Shown piece after piece: positions 1 through 11,126 of a stretch of DNA of 64,000 nt. Every line of letters begins with the position of its first letter. The stretch's first letter is position 1. The notes beneath the pieces were generated by a model. It had not been told where the DNA came from and did not search any database. It saw nothing but the letters and a program-made list of their open reading frames with translations. Both the position numbers and the translations under genes were made by a program. The DNA is taken from assembly GCA_029465975.1 (NCBI GenBank), contig CM055754.1, forward strand, positions 2,144,616 to 2,208,615, written 5' to 3'. The stretch is from Dallia pectoralis (Eukaryota > Chordata > Actinopteri > Esociformes > Umbridae).

Positions 1-1150
1 AATCCCTGAAATCAAAGATTTTGCTACCATATATCTATTACATCAAATATGAAAATATACATAATATTCCCCATAAAGGGATAACTAACATAACATTAGA
101 CAGGGGTAGAGTAGAGTTGGTACCAGAGAGCCGGTCTCCCGTTAATTTCCACCTCTCTGCATCACTGAGCATAACCTGACCTGACAGACCGAACATGGGG
201 GAAAACGGAGCAGTAAAAATGAGTGAGACGAAGACAGATAGAGAAAGAGAGAGAGAATGGGACAGACAGAGAGTTAAACAGATAGAGAGGGCAGAAACAA
301 CAGATACAGTGGGGTGGCAGAGAAATAAAATAAAAACCGAAAGAGTTAGACGGATTCCAACCAAGTCCGTTATCCGGCAACGGAGATCTAGAGGGCATAA
401 GAGAATCCAGAAGGCATCATTAAAACGAAATCTATATTTTACGGCGAGACAGTTAATTTGAATGAGCAGGATCATAAAGACGGCAGAAGTCCATAACATC
501 GGTACGTGAGGTTAAGAGGAGAGCAGACGCCTTCCGAACTAACTGATCCAACCTGGCACTGGTAGCATCGACCAATCAGATCCGCCCGGCAGGGAGGACC
601 AATGGCTCGTCAGAACACAGAGGGAGAAACACAAACAAAATGGCTCCTCTCTAACATCCTAACAGGCTTACGGCGTTTCCAGAATGGCTTAACATAGACC
701 CTAGTTTACGACACAAATACGCACAAATATAGTGCTATCTTAATCCACGGGCTCAACGAACTACAGAGTTATCTTCTCATTCAGAAGTTTGATGGTAACT
801 CCCAGAGACATGAGCTCGTTCAAAAGAAAATAAACAAGGAAAAGTAACGAGACTAAATCCCAGTCCGGAATAAAACACATCCTTTCCCTGACAAACTGTT
901 AGAGGAACCAGGGGTTAGAGGAGGAGGCCGAGAGGCAAGTCAATAAATCTGAGGGGGAAAAAGATTAAGAAGACAAGGTGAAAGATGAGTAGAAAAGGAG
1001 GACAAGGGAAGTGATAAACTCCTGGCGCTTCTGACCCGGCAGGACACCAGGTTTTGGTTGGGTTTCACCTGGACGATAGGCTCACGTGCCAGAATGGGTT
1101 ATTGTGAGTGTGTATGTGAGCGTCCCTGTCTGTGCATGTGCGTAGCTAAC
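1..1150. other. No gene recognised; short purine-rich patch
   Basis: Mixed-composition sequence with a short GA-rich patch at about 218-300. The open frames here overlap that patch on both strands and show no domain or motif I recognise. Nothing supports a gene. Confidence 0.5.
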
Positions 1151-1340
1151 GCCAACTCAGGGAACGCTAACTCAGGGAACGCTAACTCAGGGAACGCTAA
1201 CTCAGGGAACGCTAACTCAGGGAACGCTAACTCAGGGAACGCTAACTCAGGGAACGCTAACTCAGGGAACGCTAACTCAGGGAATGCTAACTCATGGAAC
1301 GCTAACTCAGGGGACGCTAACTCAGGGAACGCTAACTCAG
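1151..1340. repeat. 15-bp minisatellite, about 12.7 copies
   Basis: The unit is GCTAACTCAGGGAAC in near-perfect tandem, with isolated substitutions in the last four units. Because 15 is a multiple of three, both strands stay open and give spurious repetitive peptides (Asn-Ala-Asn-Ser-Gly on plus, Phe-Pro-Glu-Leu-Ala on minus). No start context, splice site or non-repeat domain supports translation. Confidence 0.95.
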
Positions 1341-1635
1341 CTAATGAAGGCATCAGTCTGGCTGACTGGCTTGCTAAAGGTAGGCCGTCACATGTTGACG
1401 ACAGGGACTCAACCATGACGTCTCTGTAGAAACGACAAACTGACCTGGTCTCCAACTGGGGCTCGTTCTCTTCAGTTCTTCTCACACAGATAAACTTGAC
1501 TGCCTGGATCCCCACTGAGCATCTAGCTCGATGTCTGGCTGGGACACAGATGTCCACTCCATACCGTGTGTATGCGTGGGCGTGTGTGTGTGTTGTGTTC
1601 AGATAACCCTGACTTGTGTACTTCCCACTGTGAAG

Positions 1636-1638
<3 letters not shown>

Positions 1639-1675
<37 letters not shown>

Positions 1676-1718
1676 TCTGGGATCCAGATGTCTCTACATA
1701 TACTGTGAGCCATCAGCC

Positions 1719-1750
<32 letters not shown>
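1639..1750. repeat. CT and GT microsatellites
   Basis: A (CT)16 run at 1639-1670 and a (GT)15 run at 1721-1750, separated by 50 bp of unique sequence. Simple dinucleotide repeats of a kind very common in fish genomes. Confidence 0.95.
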
Positions 1751-1752
<2 letters not shown>

Positions 1753-1860
1753 CCTTGTCATTTATTGAGACCCCATAGTCTTAGGATCATAGTACGGGAA
1801 TAAGAGCAAGCAGGAAGAAGGTCATTAAGCTACCCACTGACTGACCTGTCACCTGGGCGA

Positions 1861-1886
1861 AGGGCGGGTCAATTTGGCTATAAAAG
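1861..1886 (+). promoter_or_regulatory. Possible core promoter: GC-box plus TATA box
   Basis: A GGGCGGG GC-box-like motif at 1862-1868 lies about 10 bp upstream of TATAAAAG at 1879-1886, a strong match to the metazoan TATA consensus. Transcription would start near 1910. Downstream are a 63-codon open frame (1874-2065) that overlaps the TATA motif and a 75-codon frame (2122-2349); neither is recognisable. Motifs this short occur by chance, so this is only a candidate. Confidence 0.2.
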
Positions 1887-2022
1887 CAGGGTCTCTGACA
1901 GATATAACGGCAGGTCGTCTCACGTCTATAACTAAAAGTAGACACCAATGTTGCGCAAGTTGCCGTCAACCAATCTCAGCGCTCCCAGCTTCCATCGAAT
2001 CGATACAGCTTTCGATCCCTCC

Positions 2023-2066
2023 GTTGCTATGGATAACAGTTGCTATAGCTAGTTGCTATGGATAAC
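2023..2066. promoter_or_regulatory. Two RFX X-box-like motifs in a 29-bp duplication
   Basis: GTTGCTATGGATAAC occurs at 2023-2037 and again at 2052-2066. Each fits the X-box pattern bound by RFX factors (RYYNYY, a short spacer, RRNRAC) with a 3-bp spacer. The spacing shows a 29-bp direct duplication. They sit about 140 bp downstream of the TATA-like motif at 1879. Function is inferred from motif match only. Confidence 0.3.
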
Positions 2067-2715
2067 AGTCATGGTTTGACAGAACGCCGCTAGGCTTTCC
2101 CCCAAATCTTCTGAAAACTACATGGGTGAAATGGCAGCAGAAGGCCTCAAAACAACCGTAGAAAGAAAGCTGATGTTCCTGGAAAATGTTAACCAAACAT
2201 TTTATTGGGGCTTGTTTACACATGTCTATGAAGTAGAGTACCTTTACGAACATTTCACACAACAATTAATTAAATTCGCTGTTGCTTTGATCCCGAGCGA
2301 CTTGCAGTTCATACACCCGTCTTATAGCCGTTTGGGACAACCACACTAACGGTCCCAGCGCCGAATAACTACAGAGTTCAGGTCGAGCTGGAAGAAGACA
2401 ACCAGTTGAGTAGAAGCCAGTGGAGCTCAGGACCTCCAGGGGAACATCCCACTACAACATCAAGGACAAACAAGTAAGCCCCACTTTGAAGAAAGGAAAG
2501 CTGCATGTCTCTGGAGAGACCTCAGACAGCATGCCCCAGATGCCCCAGCTGAAGTCTTTGGGTAAATAGGTGGATAAGAAGCGTGAGGGAGGTAGATGTA
2601 GATGCCACCAGGAGGCACAGGAAAGTGAAGAAAAATGAGGATTCATCAAGCTCTTTCCAGCCCCTGACTAGTGATGACAAGGAGTGATTGAGTAAACTGT
2701 AAGCTATGTGATCTG

Positions 2716-3743
2716 GAGACTATCCGATAGGAGACTGGTCTATAGGAGACTGGTCTATAGGAGACTGTACTATAGGAGACTGGTCTATAGGAGACTGGTC
2801 TATAGGAGACTGGTCTATAGGAGACTGTTCTATAGGAGACTGTTCTATAGGAGACTGGTCTATAGGAGACTGGTCTATAGGAGACTGGTCTATAGGAGAC
2901 TGGTCTATAGGAGACTGGTCTATAGGAGACTGTTCTATAGGAGACTGGTCTATAGGAGACTGGTCTATAGGAGACTGGTCTATAGGAGACTGGTCTATAG
3001 GAGACTGGTCTATAGGAGACTGGTCTATAGGAGACTGTTCTATAGGAGACTTGTCTATAGGAGACTGGTCTATAGGAGACTGGTCTATAGGAGACTGGTC
3101 TATAGGAGACTGGTCTATAGGAGACTGGTCTATAGGAGACTGGTCTATAGGAGACTGGTCTATAGGAGACTGGTCTATAGGAGACTGGTCTATAGGAGAC
3201 TGGTCTATAGGAGACTATCCGATAGGAGACTGGTCTATAGGAGACTGGTCTATAGGAGACTGGTCTATAGGAGACTGGTCTAAAGGAGACTGGTCTAAAG
3301 GAGACTGGTCTATAGGAGACTGGTCTATATGAGACTGGTCTATAGGAGACTGGTCTATAGGAGACTGGTCTATAAGAGACTGGTCTATAGGAGACTGGTC
3401 TATAGGAGACTGGTCTATAGGAGACTGGTCTATAGGAGACTGGTCTATAAGAGACTGGTCTATAGAAGACTGGTCTATAGGAGACTATCCGATAGAAGAC
3501 TGGTCTATAGGAGACTGGTCTATAGGAGACTGGTCTAAAGGAGACTGGTCTATAGGAGACTGGTCTATAGGAGACTGGTCTATAGGAGACTGGTCTATAG
3601 GAGACTGGTCTATAGGAGACTGGTCTATAGGAGACTGGTCTATAGGAGACTGGTCTATAGGAGACTGGTCTATAGGAGACTGGTCTATAAGAGACTGGTC
3701 TATAGAAGACTATCCGATAGGATACTGGTCTATAAGAGACTGG
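2716..3743. repeat. 15-bp minisatellite, about 68 copies
   Basis: The basic unit is GAGACTGGTCTATAG. Single-base variants are scattered through it (TGTTC for TGGTC, AAAG or TATAA endings). A distinct variant unit, GAGACTATCCGATAG, occurs at 2716, 3211, 3481 and 3706, spaced 33, 18 and 15 units apart. The 376-codon minus-strand frame and several plus-strand frames over it are pure repeat translations and are not proposed as genes. Confidence 0.97.
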
Positions 3744-4589
3744 CCAGAGATCAGCACATAGTCTGCACGGAGTCACCTATATGGTCATTCAGGGGTCTCT
3801 TAGGGGAGGAAGATGCAAGGTTGGGAGCTTTAGGACGGGACTTAACTGCTGCTGACCTGCCTGTTCTTTTACAAGAGAAGGATCAGCTATCAGCCCCACT
3901 GAGCTTTGTGGCCTGCTGTTTGAGCACGGTGTCAGAGATTCCTCCGGGAGGACGGCAGGGTTCACACAGCAGCCAGGGGTTAGAAGAAGCTGAAGAAGAA
4001 GAAGGTGGAGCAGGAGGAGGAGGAAAAGAGAGAAATGCTGGGGGATTTGTTCCTGAAGTTATCAAAACAGATCTTACCTATGGGATGGGATAAAATATAG
4101 AGAAAGAAAACAGACAAGTCAGGGGACTCCTATTCGTTCCCTTTCTATGTTCTCCCATTCAATATGCGTAAACCAGACAGATTACCTAGGGATAGTTCAT
4201 CAAAGGTCATCTCAGAGCGGGGAGAGATAAGAAACTAAGTGCACACATATCCGCACACATACAAATAACGACACACGCTACTTAAAGCACAGGACGTCGT
4301 CCATCAAAAGCCCTCGTGCTTTCCAGCGCTAAAGCAGAAACACACTTTCATCCGTGCCAGGATCAAATGGAGGCTGTGTTGTCATGGACACTGACGCCAG
4401 ACAAAGCGAAGGGCATCCTGGAGTTGCTCGAATGAGGGATTAGAAATGTGTCTCGTCGGGACTTGTGCGTGAGCGTTTGTGGATGAGGTTGGTATTAGAA
4501 TCAGGGTTAGGCATTCAGGCTTGGGTTTAGATGGACAGTTTGGTCTTAAATTGAGCATTAAATGCCACAGCCAACCTGAGTATTGTGTC
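3744..4589. other. No gene recognised
   Basis: Apparently single-copy sequence. A 90-codon frame at 3821-4093 has a Glu/Gly-rich tail from a local GAAGAAG run and no recognisable domain. I see no RNA gene or mobile element. Confidence 0.4.
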
Positions 4590-4875
4590 TGACCGTGTCC
4601 ATCCCTTTATGACCACAGTATAACCATCATCTGATGGCTGCTTCCAGCAGGATAACGCCTCATGGCACAAAGGTCACATCATCACAAACTTGTTTCTTGA
4701 ACATGCCAATGAGTTCACTGTTCTCAAACTGCCTCCACAGTCACCAGAGCACAATCCAATAGAGCAACTTTTGGGATGTGGTGGAACGGGAGATTTGCAT
4801 CAAGGACTAGTGAGCGGCAACTGTGTGATGCAGAAATTTCAATATGAATCAAAATCTGTGAGGAATATTTGTGCA
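4590..4875 (+). mobile_element. Tc1/mariner-type transposase remnant (C-terminal catalytic part)
   Basis: Translation gives a decayed DDE transposase core: a GCFQQDNA block (second catalytic Asp), an FLEHANEFTVLK block, then PPQSP and NPIE (the third catalytic acid). Right after NPIE an extra base shifts the frame, so the usual tryptophan-containing HLWDVVE-type segment is read in another frame. The N-terminal DNA-binding half, first Asp and terminal inverted repeats are not visible. I count 36 residues between the Asp and Glu, where classical Tc1 has 34. This is a dead 5'-truncated fragment; family assignment is confident, subfamily is not. Confidence 0.85.
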
Positions 4876-5267
4876 TTCTCTCTCTCAGAATTATAAAAGT
4901 TCGGTCAAATTTAATGGTGAGCGGCGATTGCCTGTTGCCTTAAAGTCCATCTACAGATTTTCCATCTGATTTCAGGTCAGGTTGCTGACTCGGCCACTCA
5001 GAGATCATCAGCTTTTTATCCTTAATTGTCATGCTGAAAGGAGAACCAGTCTTGCTGCCGTAACTATACACAGCTAAGAACCTGGATGGCCACATGCCTT
5101 ATTGCTTCTAGTAAGACAGAGAAAGTGAACATACAGCAAAGCGATTATTGGAGACAGAATGGTTTGAGTGTTACCGGTGGGTGTGTTAGTGTAGATAAAC
5201 GTAGGGGAGGGGCCTAGAATGTAACCGGATCCCAACATGAAGGGATCGTTTTGCTCTTTAGTCCTCT
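4876..5267. other. No gene recognised
   Basis: Mixed-composition sequence after the transposase remnant. No repeat, ORF or RNA gene is supportable. It may include an eroded 3' part of the element, but I could not see a terminal inverted repeat. Confidence 0.35.
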
Positions 5268-5515
5268 CCTGTGTGTGTGTGTGTGTGTGTGTGCAAATGT
5301 ATACACACGTTTCTGTGTGTGTGTGTGTGTATGTGTGTGTGTATGTGTTTAGTCTCCTCTAATGAGGGAGTAGGGTCCCAGTCAAGCGGTCTGGTTGATC
5401 AGAGTCAGATGGCCCCGGCTCCGAAGCACACACCCCTACGCCCCTACACCCTACGCCCCTACACCCCACGCCCCTACTCCCCTCCACCCCGCCCTCCACA
5501 CCCCTACTCCCCCCA
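5268..5515. repeat. GT microsatellites and a C-rich CCCCTAC tract
   Basis: Interrupted GT runs span about 5270-5346. A C-rich segment at about 5429-5515 consists of irregular CGCCCCTACACCC-type repeats. The overlapping Pro/Tyr-rich frames are artefacts of this composition. Confidence 0.85.
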
Positions 5516-5650
5516 CGCGAAACGCCGCCCGACACCCTTTGTTACCTCCAAGTGAGCTGAGACCAGCCCGTGAACCATGTAACTAGGTGCTTTCCAGGTT
5601 AATGGGGTGGAGGGTGACTGCAGCTCCACTGTCTCACTGGACTACGAACG

Positions 5651-6271
5651 AAAACACTCAGAACCGGCACAACCAGAACACAACCAGAACCGGCACAACC
5701 AGAACACAACCAGAACCGGCACAACCAGAACACAACCAGAACCGGCACAACCAGAACACAACCAGAACACAACCAGAACCCGGCACAACCAGAACACAAC
5801 CAGATCCGGCACAATCAGAACACACCCAGCACCGGCACAACAAGAACACACTCAGAACCGGCACAACCAGAACACACCCAGCACCGGCACAATCAGAACC
5901 GGCACAACCAGAACACACCCAGCACCGGCACAATCAGAACCGGCACAACCAGAACACACCCAGCGCCGGCACAACAAAAACACACCCAGCACCGGCACAA
6001 TCAGAACCGGCACAACCAGAACACACCCAGCACCGGCACAATCAGAACCGGCACAACCAGAACACACCCAGCACCGGCACAACCAAAACACACCCAGCAC
6101 CGGCACAATCAGAACCGGCACAACCAGAACACACCCAGCACCGGCACAATCAGAACCGGCACAACCAGAACACACTCAGCACCAGAACAACCAGAACCGG
6201 CACAATCAGAACAGACTCAGAACCGGCACAATCAGAACCGGCACAATCAGAACCGGCACAATCAGAACACA
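5651..6271. repeat. Compound minisatellite of CAGAAC-type subunits
   Basis: About 620 bp built from short blocks such as ACCGGCACAACCAGAACAC, AATCAGAACCGGCACA and ACCCAGCACCGGCACAA, arranged in periods of roughly 26 and 41 bp. Block order varies, so it is a compound array. It ends only a few bases before a Tc1-type remnant at 6278. Long frames on both strands (for example 5587-6330) are repeat translations. Confidence 0.93.
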
Positions 6272-6277
6272 TTAACG

Positions 6278-6530
6278 TTTTGGCCCAGCCAGAGCCCAGA
6301 CCTGAATCCAACAGAACATCTTTGGGGTGATCGGTAGAGGGCTGTGCACAGAAGATGTCCTCGCAGTCTGACAGATTTGGAACGCTTTTGCAAAGATGAG
6401 TGGACACAATTTGGCAAGTAAAGATGTGCATTGCTAATAGACTCCTACCCCAAAAGACTGAGAGCTGTAACAAAATCAAAAGGTGCTTCAACAAATTATA
6501 AGTTTAAGGGTGTGCAGACTTATGCAACCA
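6278..6530 (+). mobile_element. Tc1-type transposon 3' end (transposase C-terminus and 3' tail)
   Basis: The sequence encodes the WPSQSPDLNP(T/I)EHLWG region around the last catalytic Glu, then the Arg/Cys/Leu-rich C-terminus. It finishes in GTGTGCAGACTTATGCAACC, a tail I recognise from fish Tc1-like elements. Only the last ~250 bp of the element remains, starting where the 5651-6271 minisatellite stops, and stop codons interrupt it. It is followed immediately by a second, different transposon remnant. Confidence 0.85.
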
Positions 6531-6544
6531 ACTCACATGTTAGG

Positions 6545-6917
6545 AGATAAACTGCTTCAAACTGGAGACAAGGTGTTGGGCGCCCAAGCCTTATTGATGC
6601 GTGAGGGAGACAAAACCTGAAACCTGAAGAGTTCAAGGTGTCTCCCTGGCTTCCAAATTCCCCAGATCTCAATCTGATTGAGCACTTGTTCAATGTGCTG
6701 GACCAACATGTCCAATCAGGACGTGAAGTATCTGCTGCTAATGTCTTGGTGCCAGATACCACAGGACACCTTCAGAGGTCTTAATGTCTTGGTACCAGAT
6801 ACCACAGGACACTTTCAGGGGTCTGGTAGATTTCATGTCTCGACGAGTCGGCACAGTTGCAGTGGCATGCAGACGACCAACAACATATTAGGCAGGTAGT
6901 CATGATGTTATGGCTCA
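6545..6917 (+). mobile_element. Second Tc1/mariner-type remnant, different subfamily
   Basis: Translation shows an FKVSPWLPNSPDLNLIEHLF block (the PDLNPIE catalytic region), and in another frame LMSWCQIPQDTFRGL. It ends in CAGGTAGTCATGATGTTATG, close to the 3' terminus of a common fish Tc1-like family. A 43-bp internal tandem duplication (6740-6782 and 6783-6825) and a frameshift disrupt it. Orientation matches the preceding remnant, but the 3' tail differs, so these are separate insertions. Confidence 0.8.
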
Positions 6918-7301
6918 TATATATATATATGTTAAACACTTGTTTTGTATTTTCCAGATGTAATTATTAAGCAAGCAACCTGCTGTTGGAATCTCTCCTG
7001 TCGACTGCAAAACCCACAATGACAGTTTCTCTCTGTACTCTCTCCCCTGCCTCTGCTAATTTGGAAAAAGGACAAAACATGAATTCTCAGTTACACAGCA
7101 TATTTTGTGAGGTTTCCCCTTCAGAAGAGAAAGTCCATTAAAAAGCCCTTTGATTTTTCATGTGAACCCCCCCCCCCACACACACATCCAAACCCCCTGA
7201 AAAAAACGAAATTTACTCTAGTTGCTTGAAGTCCAATTTGGCCCATTGGACATTAAAGACAGGAGTTAACCAGCCAGGGCCCTAATAAGAGCCATGCCTG
7301 G
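6918..7301. other. No gene; short TA run and a C homopolymer
   Basis: A (TA)n run at about 6919-6931 and a 10-C run followed by CA at about 7169-7186. The rest is unremarkable AT-rich sequence. Confidence 0.45.
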
Positions 7302-7429
7302 TAGAGAGAAAAGAAGAGTGAGAGAGGAGAAAGAGTGGAGAGAGACAGAGAGAGGGAGAGAGAGAGAGAGAGGAGAAAGAGTGGAGAGAGACAGAGAGAG
7401 GGAGAGAGAGAGAGAGACAGAGAGAGGGA
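7302..7429. repeat. GA-rich tract with an internal ~52-bp duplication
   Basis: Polypurine sequence of GAGA and GGAGA blocks. The segment beginning GAGGAGAAAGAGTGGAGAGA occurs twice, about 52 bp apart. The Arg/Glu-rich plus frame and Ser/Leu-rich minus frames are compositional. Confidence 0.9.
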
Positions 7430-7724
7430 ATGGTAAGTGGGAGTGCAAAAAAGAAAGAAATGAAGAACAAGCGGCTAGTGAAGGTGTGTGTGAAGATTAT
7501 CAGTAACCAGTCAGCCCAGCCGAGTCGGTCTCTGAGTCTCCACCTCACTAATAGAATTCAGCTCCTGCGTTTTTTGTCCTAATTAGGTAGCTCGTATGTG
7601 TGCAGTCATATTGCGATGTGTGTATAAGCAAATGTGTGTGAGACCGCGAATGTTTAGGCGTGTGTGGATTTTCCTTCAACAACCAGGAATCTTTGGATGT
7701 TTAAAGACGCAGATTCGATTAGAG

Positions 7725-8117
7725 TTCATTACCAGTTCAATACCAGAAAGACTTGTTCATTACCAGAAAGACTTGTTCATTACCAGAAAGACTTGTTCAT
7801 TAGCAGAAAGACTTGTTCATTACCAGAAAGACTTGTTCATTACCAGAAAGACTTGTTCATTACCAGAAAGACTTGTTCATTACCAGAAAGACTTGTTCAT
7901 TACCAGAAAGACTTGTTCATTACCAGAAAGACTTGTTCATTACCAGAAAGACTTGTTCATTACCAGAAAGACTTGTTCATTACCAGAAAGACTTGTTCAT
8001 TACCAGAAAGACTTGTTCATTACCAGTTCAATACCAGAAAGACTTGTTCAATACCAGAAAGACTTGTTCAATACCAGAAAGACTTGTTCATTACCAGTTC
8101 AATACCAGAAAGACTTC
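7725..8117. repeat. 20-bp minisatellite, about 19 copies
   Basis: The unit is TTCATTACCAGAAAGACTTG. Most of the array is uniform. In the last quarter, short truncated units (TTCATTACCAG) and a T-to-A variant (TTCAATACC) appear, and the same truncated/variant pair also opens the array. Open frames of 104-182 codons across it are repeat translations. Confidence 0.96.
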
Positions 8118-8718
8118 CATTAATTGAAGAAGAATGTTTCCCTAAAACCAACTGTGAAATCCCAAAAATACAAAAGAATATCCCTTTAAAAACCAAATAT
8201 AGACAAAGGTGAATACATGGTAAATACTATTAACCCTGAATCCAGACATATTGCTAAGCAACACAACCGGATTGATCCATCCCAAAGGGCAACAGATTGA
8301 TGGGTTTGGCAGAGCCGTGGAAACGCATACAGAATTATCAATAATAAAGCTGTGGTTGTTTACTAGTGCTTTTAGCACTCTTTAAGGAAGAGCGTTACAA
8401 AGAAAACAGTGCTTGCACTTTTAACCCACAGACCTGTTTGTTAAGCCAGTCTGTGAGCAGCCCCTACCTGTAGAAACCACACTATATAAATGTGTATTTA
8501 AATATATATGTATATTTGGGTATTTGGGAAGCATTTCCCTCCAGCAGCCCCCTCCCTACTGGTCTCCTGTCTTTCTTCTCCTCTATTTCTTGGTCTCCTC
8601 CGCCCATCAAAGCGCATTTCTCACTTCGTGAACTTGCAAGGCCTCAAAAAGAAGTTGATTTACCAAGATGCTACTGTTGTAAATGACAGAACAGCAGTAG
8701 GATTTACGGGAGCAGGGT
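8118..8718. other. No gene recognised
   Basis: AT-rich, apparently single-copy sequence. Frames of up to 104 codons here run into the G-rich repeat and lack any recognisable domain. Confidence 0.4.
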
Positions 8719-8822
8719 GGTGGGCCGAGGGGAGGGGGGGTGCCGAGGAGGGAGGGAGGGGGTGTGCTGTGGAGGGAGGGGGGTGCCGTGGAGGGAGGCG
8801 TCTGGGTGTAGGGAGGAGTTGA
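8719..8822. repeat. G-rich degenerate repeat with G-quadruplex potential
   Basis: Irregular repeats of a GTGCCGNGGAGGGAGGG-type block with several runs of three or more G on the plus strand. Spacing between G runs is short enough to allow quadruplex folding. No coding signal. Confidence 0.75.
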
Positions 8823-9305
8823 GGCCTTGTCAGAGGTCTTGGCCAGCCCTGTGAAAGACTATAAAGGTTTAGTAGTGGCCCACGACCTGTTTATGGATGG
8901 ATGCCTGAGCGGCTGTGATTTGAGGGTCTCTCTCTCTCTCTCTGGGACGCAGTTTAATTTAAATTCTAGTTTTCTCGATACATTTAAAAACTGTTAGAGA
9001 AAAGTCTCAAATTTGCAGTGTATGCAAAGCTATCAGTAAAAAAGTCACAAGAACCATTATCGGAGTCCTGCGAAGTGGATTTTAGTCAGTTGTCAAATTA
9101 GACATTCCCCCTTGAAAATGCTGTTGGTATTACCGGTAGTGGAGTTATATTGTGTGCTTTATGTGGATGTTCGATCGGGATACATACCTGGTCTTCACCA
9201 CATCCAGAGGATGCATCAATAATATTTCCACCAGACCTGAACAAAACAAAACCAAACAGTAATGTTAAAAAAAAGAAAGTTTCACTTCATTGCAGTGCAG
9301 GAAAA

Positions 9306-9567
9306 TCACAAAACAGGGCAATATCAAAACAGGGAATATCAAAACATGGAATATCAAAACAGGGAATATCAAAACATGGAATATCAAAACATGGAATATC
9401 AAAACATGGAATATCAAAACAGCGAATATCAAAACAGGGAATATCAAAACAGGGAATATCAAAACAGGGAATATCAAAACAGGGAATATCAAAACAGGGA
9501 ATATCAAAACATGGAATATCAAAACAGGGAATATCAAAACAGGGAATATCAAAACAGGGAATATCAA
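9306..9567. repeat. 15-bp minisatellite, about 17 copies
   Basis: The unit is GAATATCAAAACAGG with a recurring G-to-T variant (ACATG for ACAGG) in about five of the units. All six frames are affected. The ORFs of 93-145 codons over it are artefacts. Confidence 0.96.
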
Positions 9568-11007
9568 CTAGATCCCAACAGCAGTGACCTATTGGCTCAT
9601 TTCAACAAGGACATTTATCTTTACTGTGTTTTGGAAAAAACCCCACACAGGTTCCCACGTCGATATATCATATCTCGGTGAACTCTACCTCTGTTTTTTG
9701 TTTTGTTATGGTATGTCTGTCATGAGAGAGAAAGCGAACATCTGATTAGGTGTGCGTTAGAAATCCTCCAGGCTCCAGCACTACGGGCATTTATGCTCAA
9801 TCATTCAGTACACATTCAGAGTCAGTGTCTTTGTTCCCACTGCATATCTCTCCCTCCGTGTCTACGATTGGGTGAAGCGGTTCCCCTCACATACTATCCC
9901 AGTGTGTACACAGCTGCTCGGCAATACGGCTTCATCCGAATTTCGCTCCATTAAATATATTGTCTATAAACAAGACAGTGTCTCCTTGGGGTTTTTCCAG
10001 GAAGCCAATTATCACGAGAGAGAAATACCACAGAGGGAGAAATTACTGTTCACAGTGCAGCTTTTTTGTTTGACCAATCGCTAGCTATGGTATTGGAACA
10101 ACTACTAAGGCAATCATAGCCTCTCGTTGTTGATATGACTTGAAATAACTTTCTTTTTGTAAAAATTTGGTAGATATCAATCGCTGCTGCAAAACCGAAT
10201 AATTTTACGGTCACTTTCACTTCACAAACAGTAGCTCTAGGTAAAGGCTAGGTAGGCAAAGATGTGTTACTTAGAATTTTGTTGTTTTTAAAGCTGAGAG
10301 CAATTGGATCTTCTCTCGAATCCAGGACACCGTGATGACGTGACGATCAAACGTCCTAACCTGTCTGTCTCGCTGCCTGCACGCTAAGCTTTTACAAACA
10401 CACTGCTGGGAAAGAACACGCCACAACAGGTGACCAACAGTATTCTCCTATTTCCGTACACGCACACGCACACGCACACACATCTCATTAGTATCCGCAT
10501 TGGGATCCAGATAATAATAAGAAAACCAAACAGAGAAATGCACAAACAATCAGATAGATTGCTGCATGTCCACAGCCTATTTCGCATCCCAAACCACAAC
10601 CTAACACCTACACTTCACTACATGTTTTAGCAGATCACCGATGAACCCCGATGGATAGTAGTGAGCAACCGGGGGAACGAGGTGCCATTTGGAACGTGGA
10701 GAGACCGGTCTGACACACAGCACCATTAGGAGAAGGTTAATCACGAATTAATCACTGACTGGCCGTGTGGCTTAAGGGGACTGGAGATCACATTCTCATG
10801 GGCTTGCGTGTTGTTTTCTCACTCATACTTTCAGCTGTAGGAGGAGATTGAGGAAACACAACAGGGCTGACAGAGAAACCCGGGGCAATAATCCTTGATT
10901 TGGATGGAGAGGAATCAATCCAAAACAGGGCTCTCAATAGCCACGCCATCAAGCTAATGCTAAGTTAGATTTACGTGCTTCAGGGGACTCGTTTTTCAAA
11001 CCACCTT
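9568..11007. other. No gene recognised
   Basis: About 1.4 kb of apparently single-copy DNA, with a short CA-type run at about 10457-10482. I found no transposon domain, tRNA-like cloverleaf or credible exon. Confidence 0.4.
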
Positions 11008-11126
11008 CACACCTTTACACTTTTAACGTTACTTTTACACTTCTATCTTTAACTTTCCCTTTAGGCCTTTACTTTTACACTTTTACCTTTGATTTTACCT
11101 TTACACCTTTAACTTTACACCTTAAC
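11008..11126. repeat. Degenerate TTTACACTTTTACC-type repeat
   Basis: Pyrimidine-rich sequence of imperfect repeats such as CCTTTACACTTTTAAC and ACTTTTACACTTTTACC. Too diverged for a reliable unit length. Confidence 0.6.

Noticed and set aside
1058..1429. Asn-Ala-Asn-Ser-Gly repeat ORF, superficially like a surface-antigen repeat
   Set aside because: A 15-bp minisatellite in a vertebrate context with both strands open; no signal or anchor sequence.
2646..3776. 376-codon minus-strand ORF with a Ser-Tyr-Arg-Pro-Val repeat
   Set aside because: It is the translation of a 15-bp minisatellite; plus-strand frames are equally open, and flanks show no domain, signal peptide or splice pattern.
5587..6330. 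247-codon Thr/Asn/His-rich ORF
   Set aside because: Translation of a compound minisatellite running into a transposon remnant; several frames on both strands are open.
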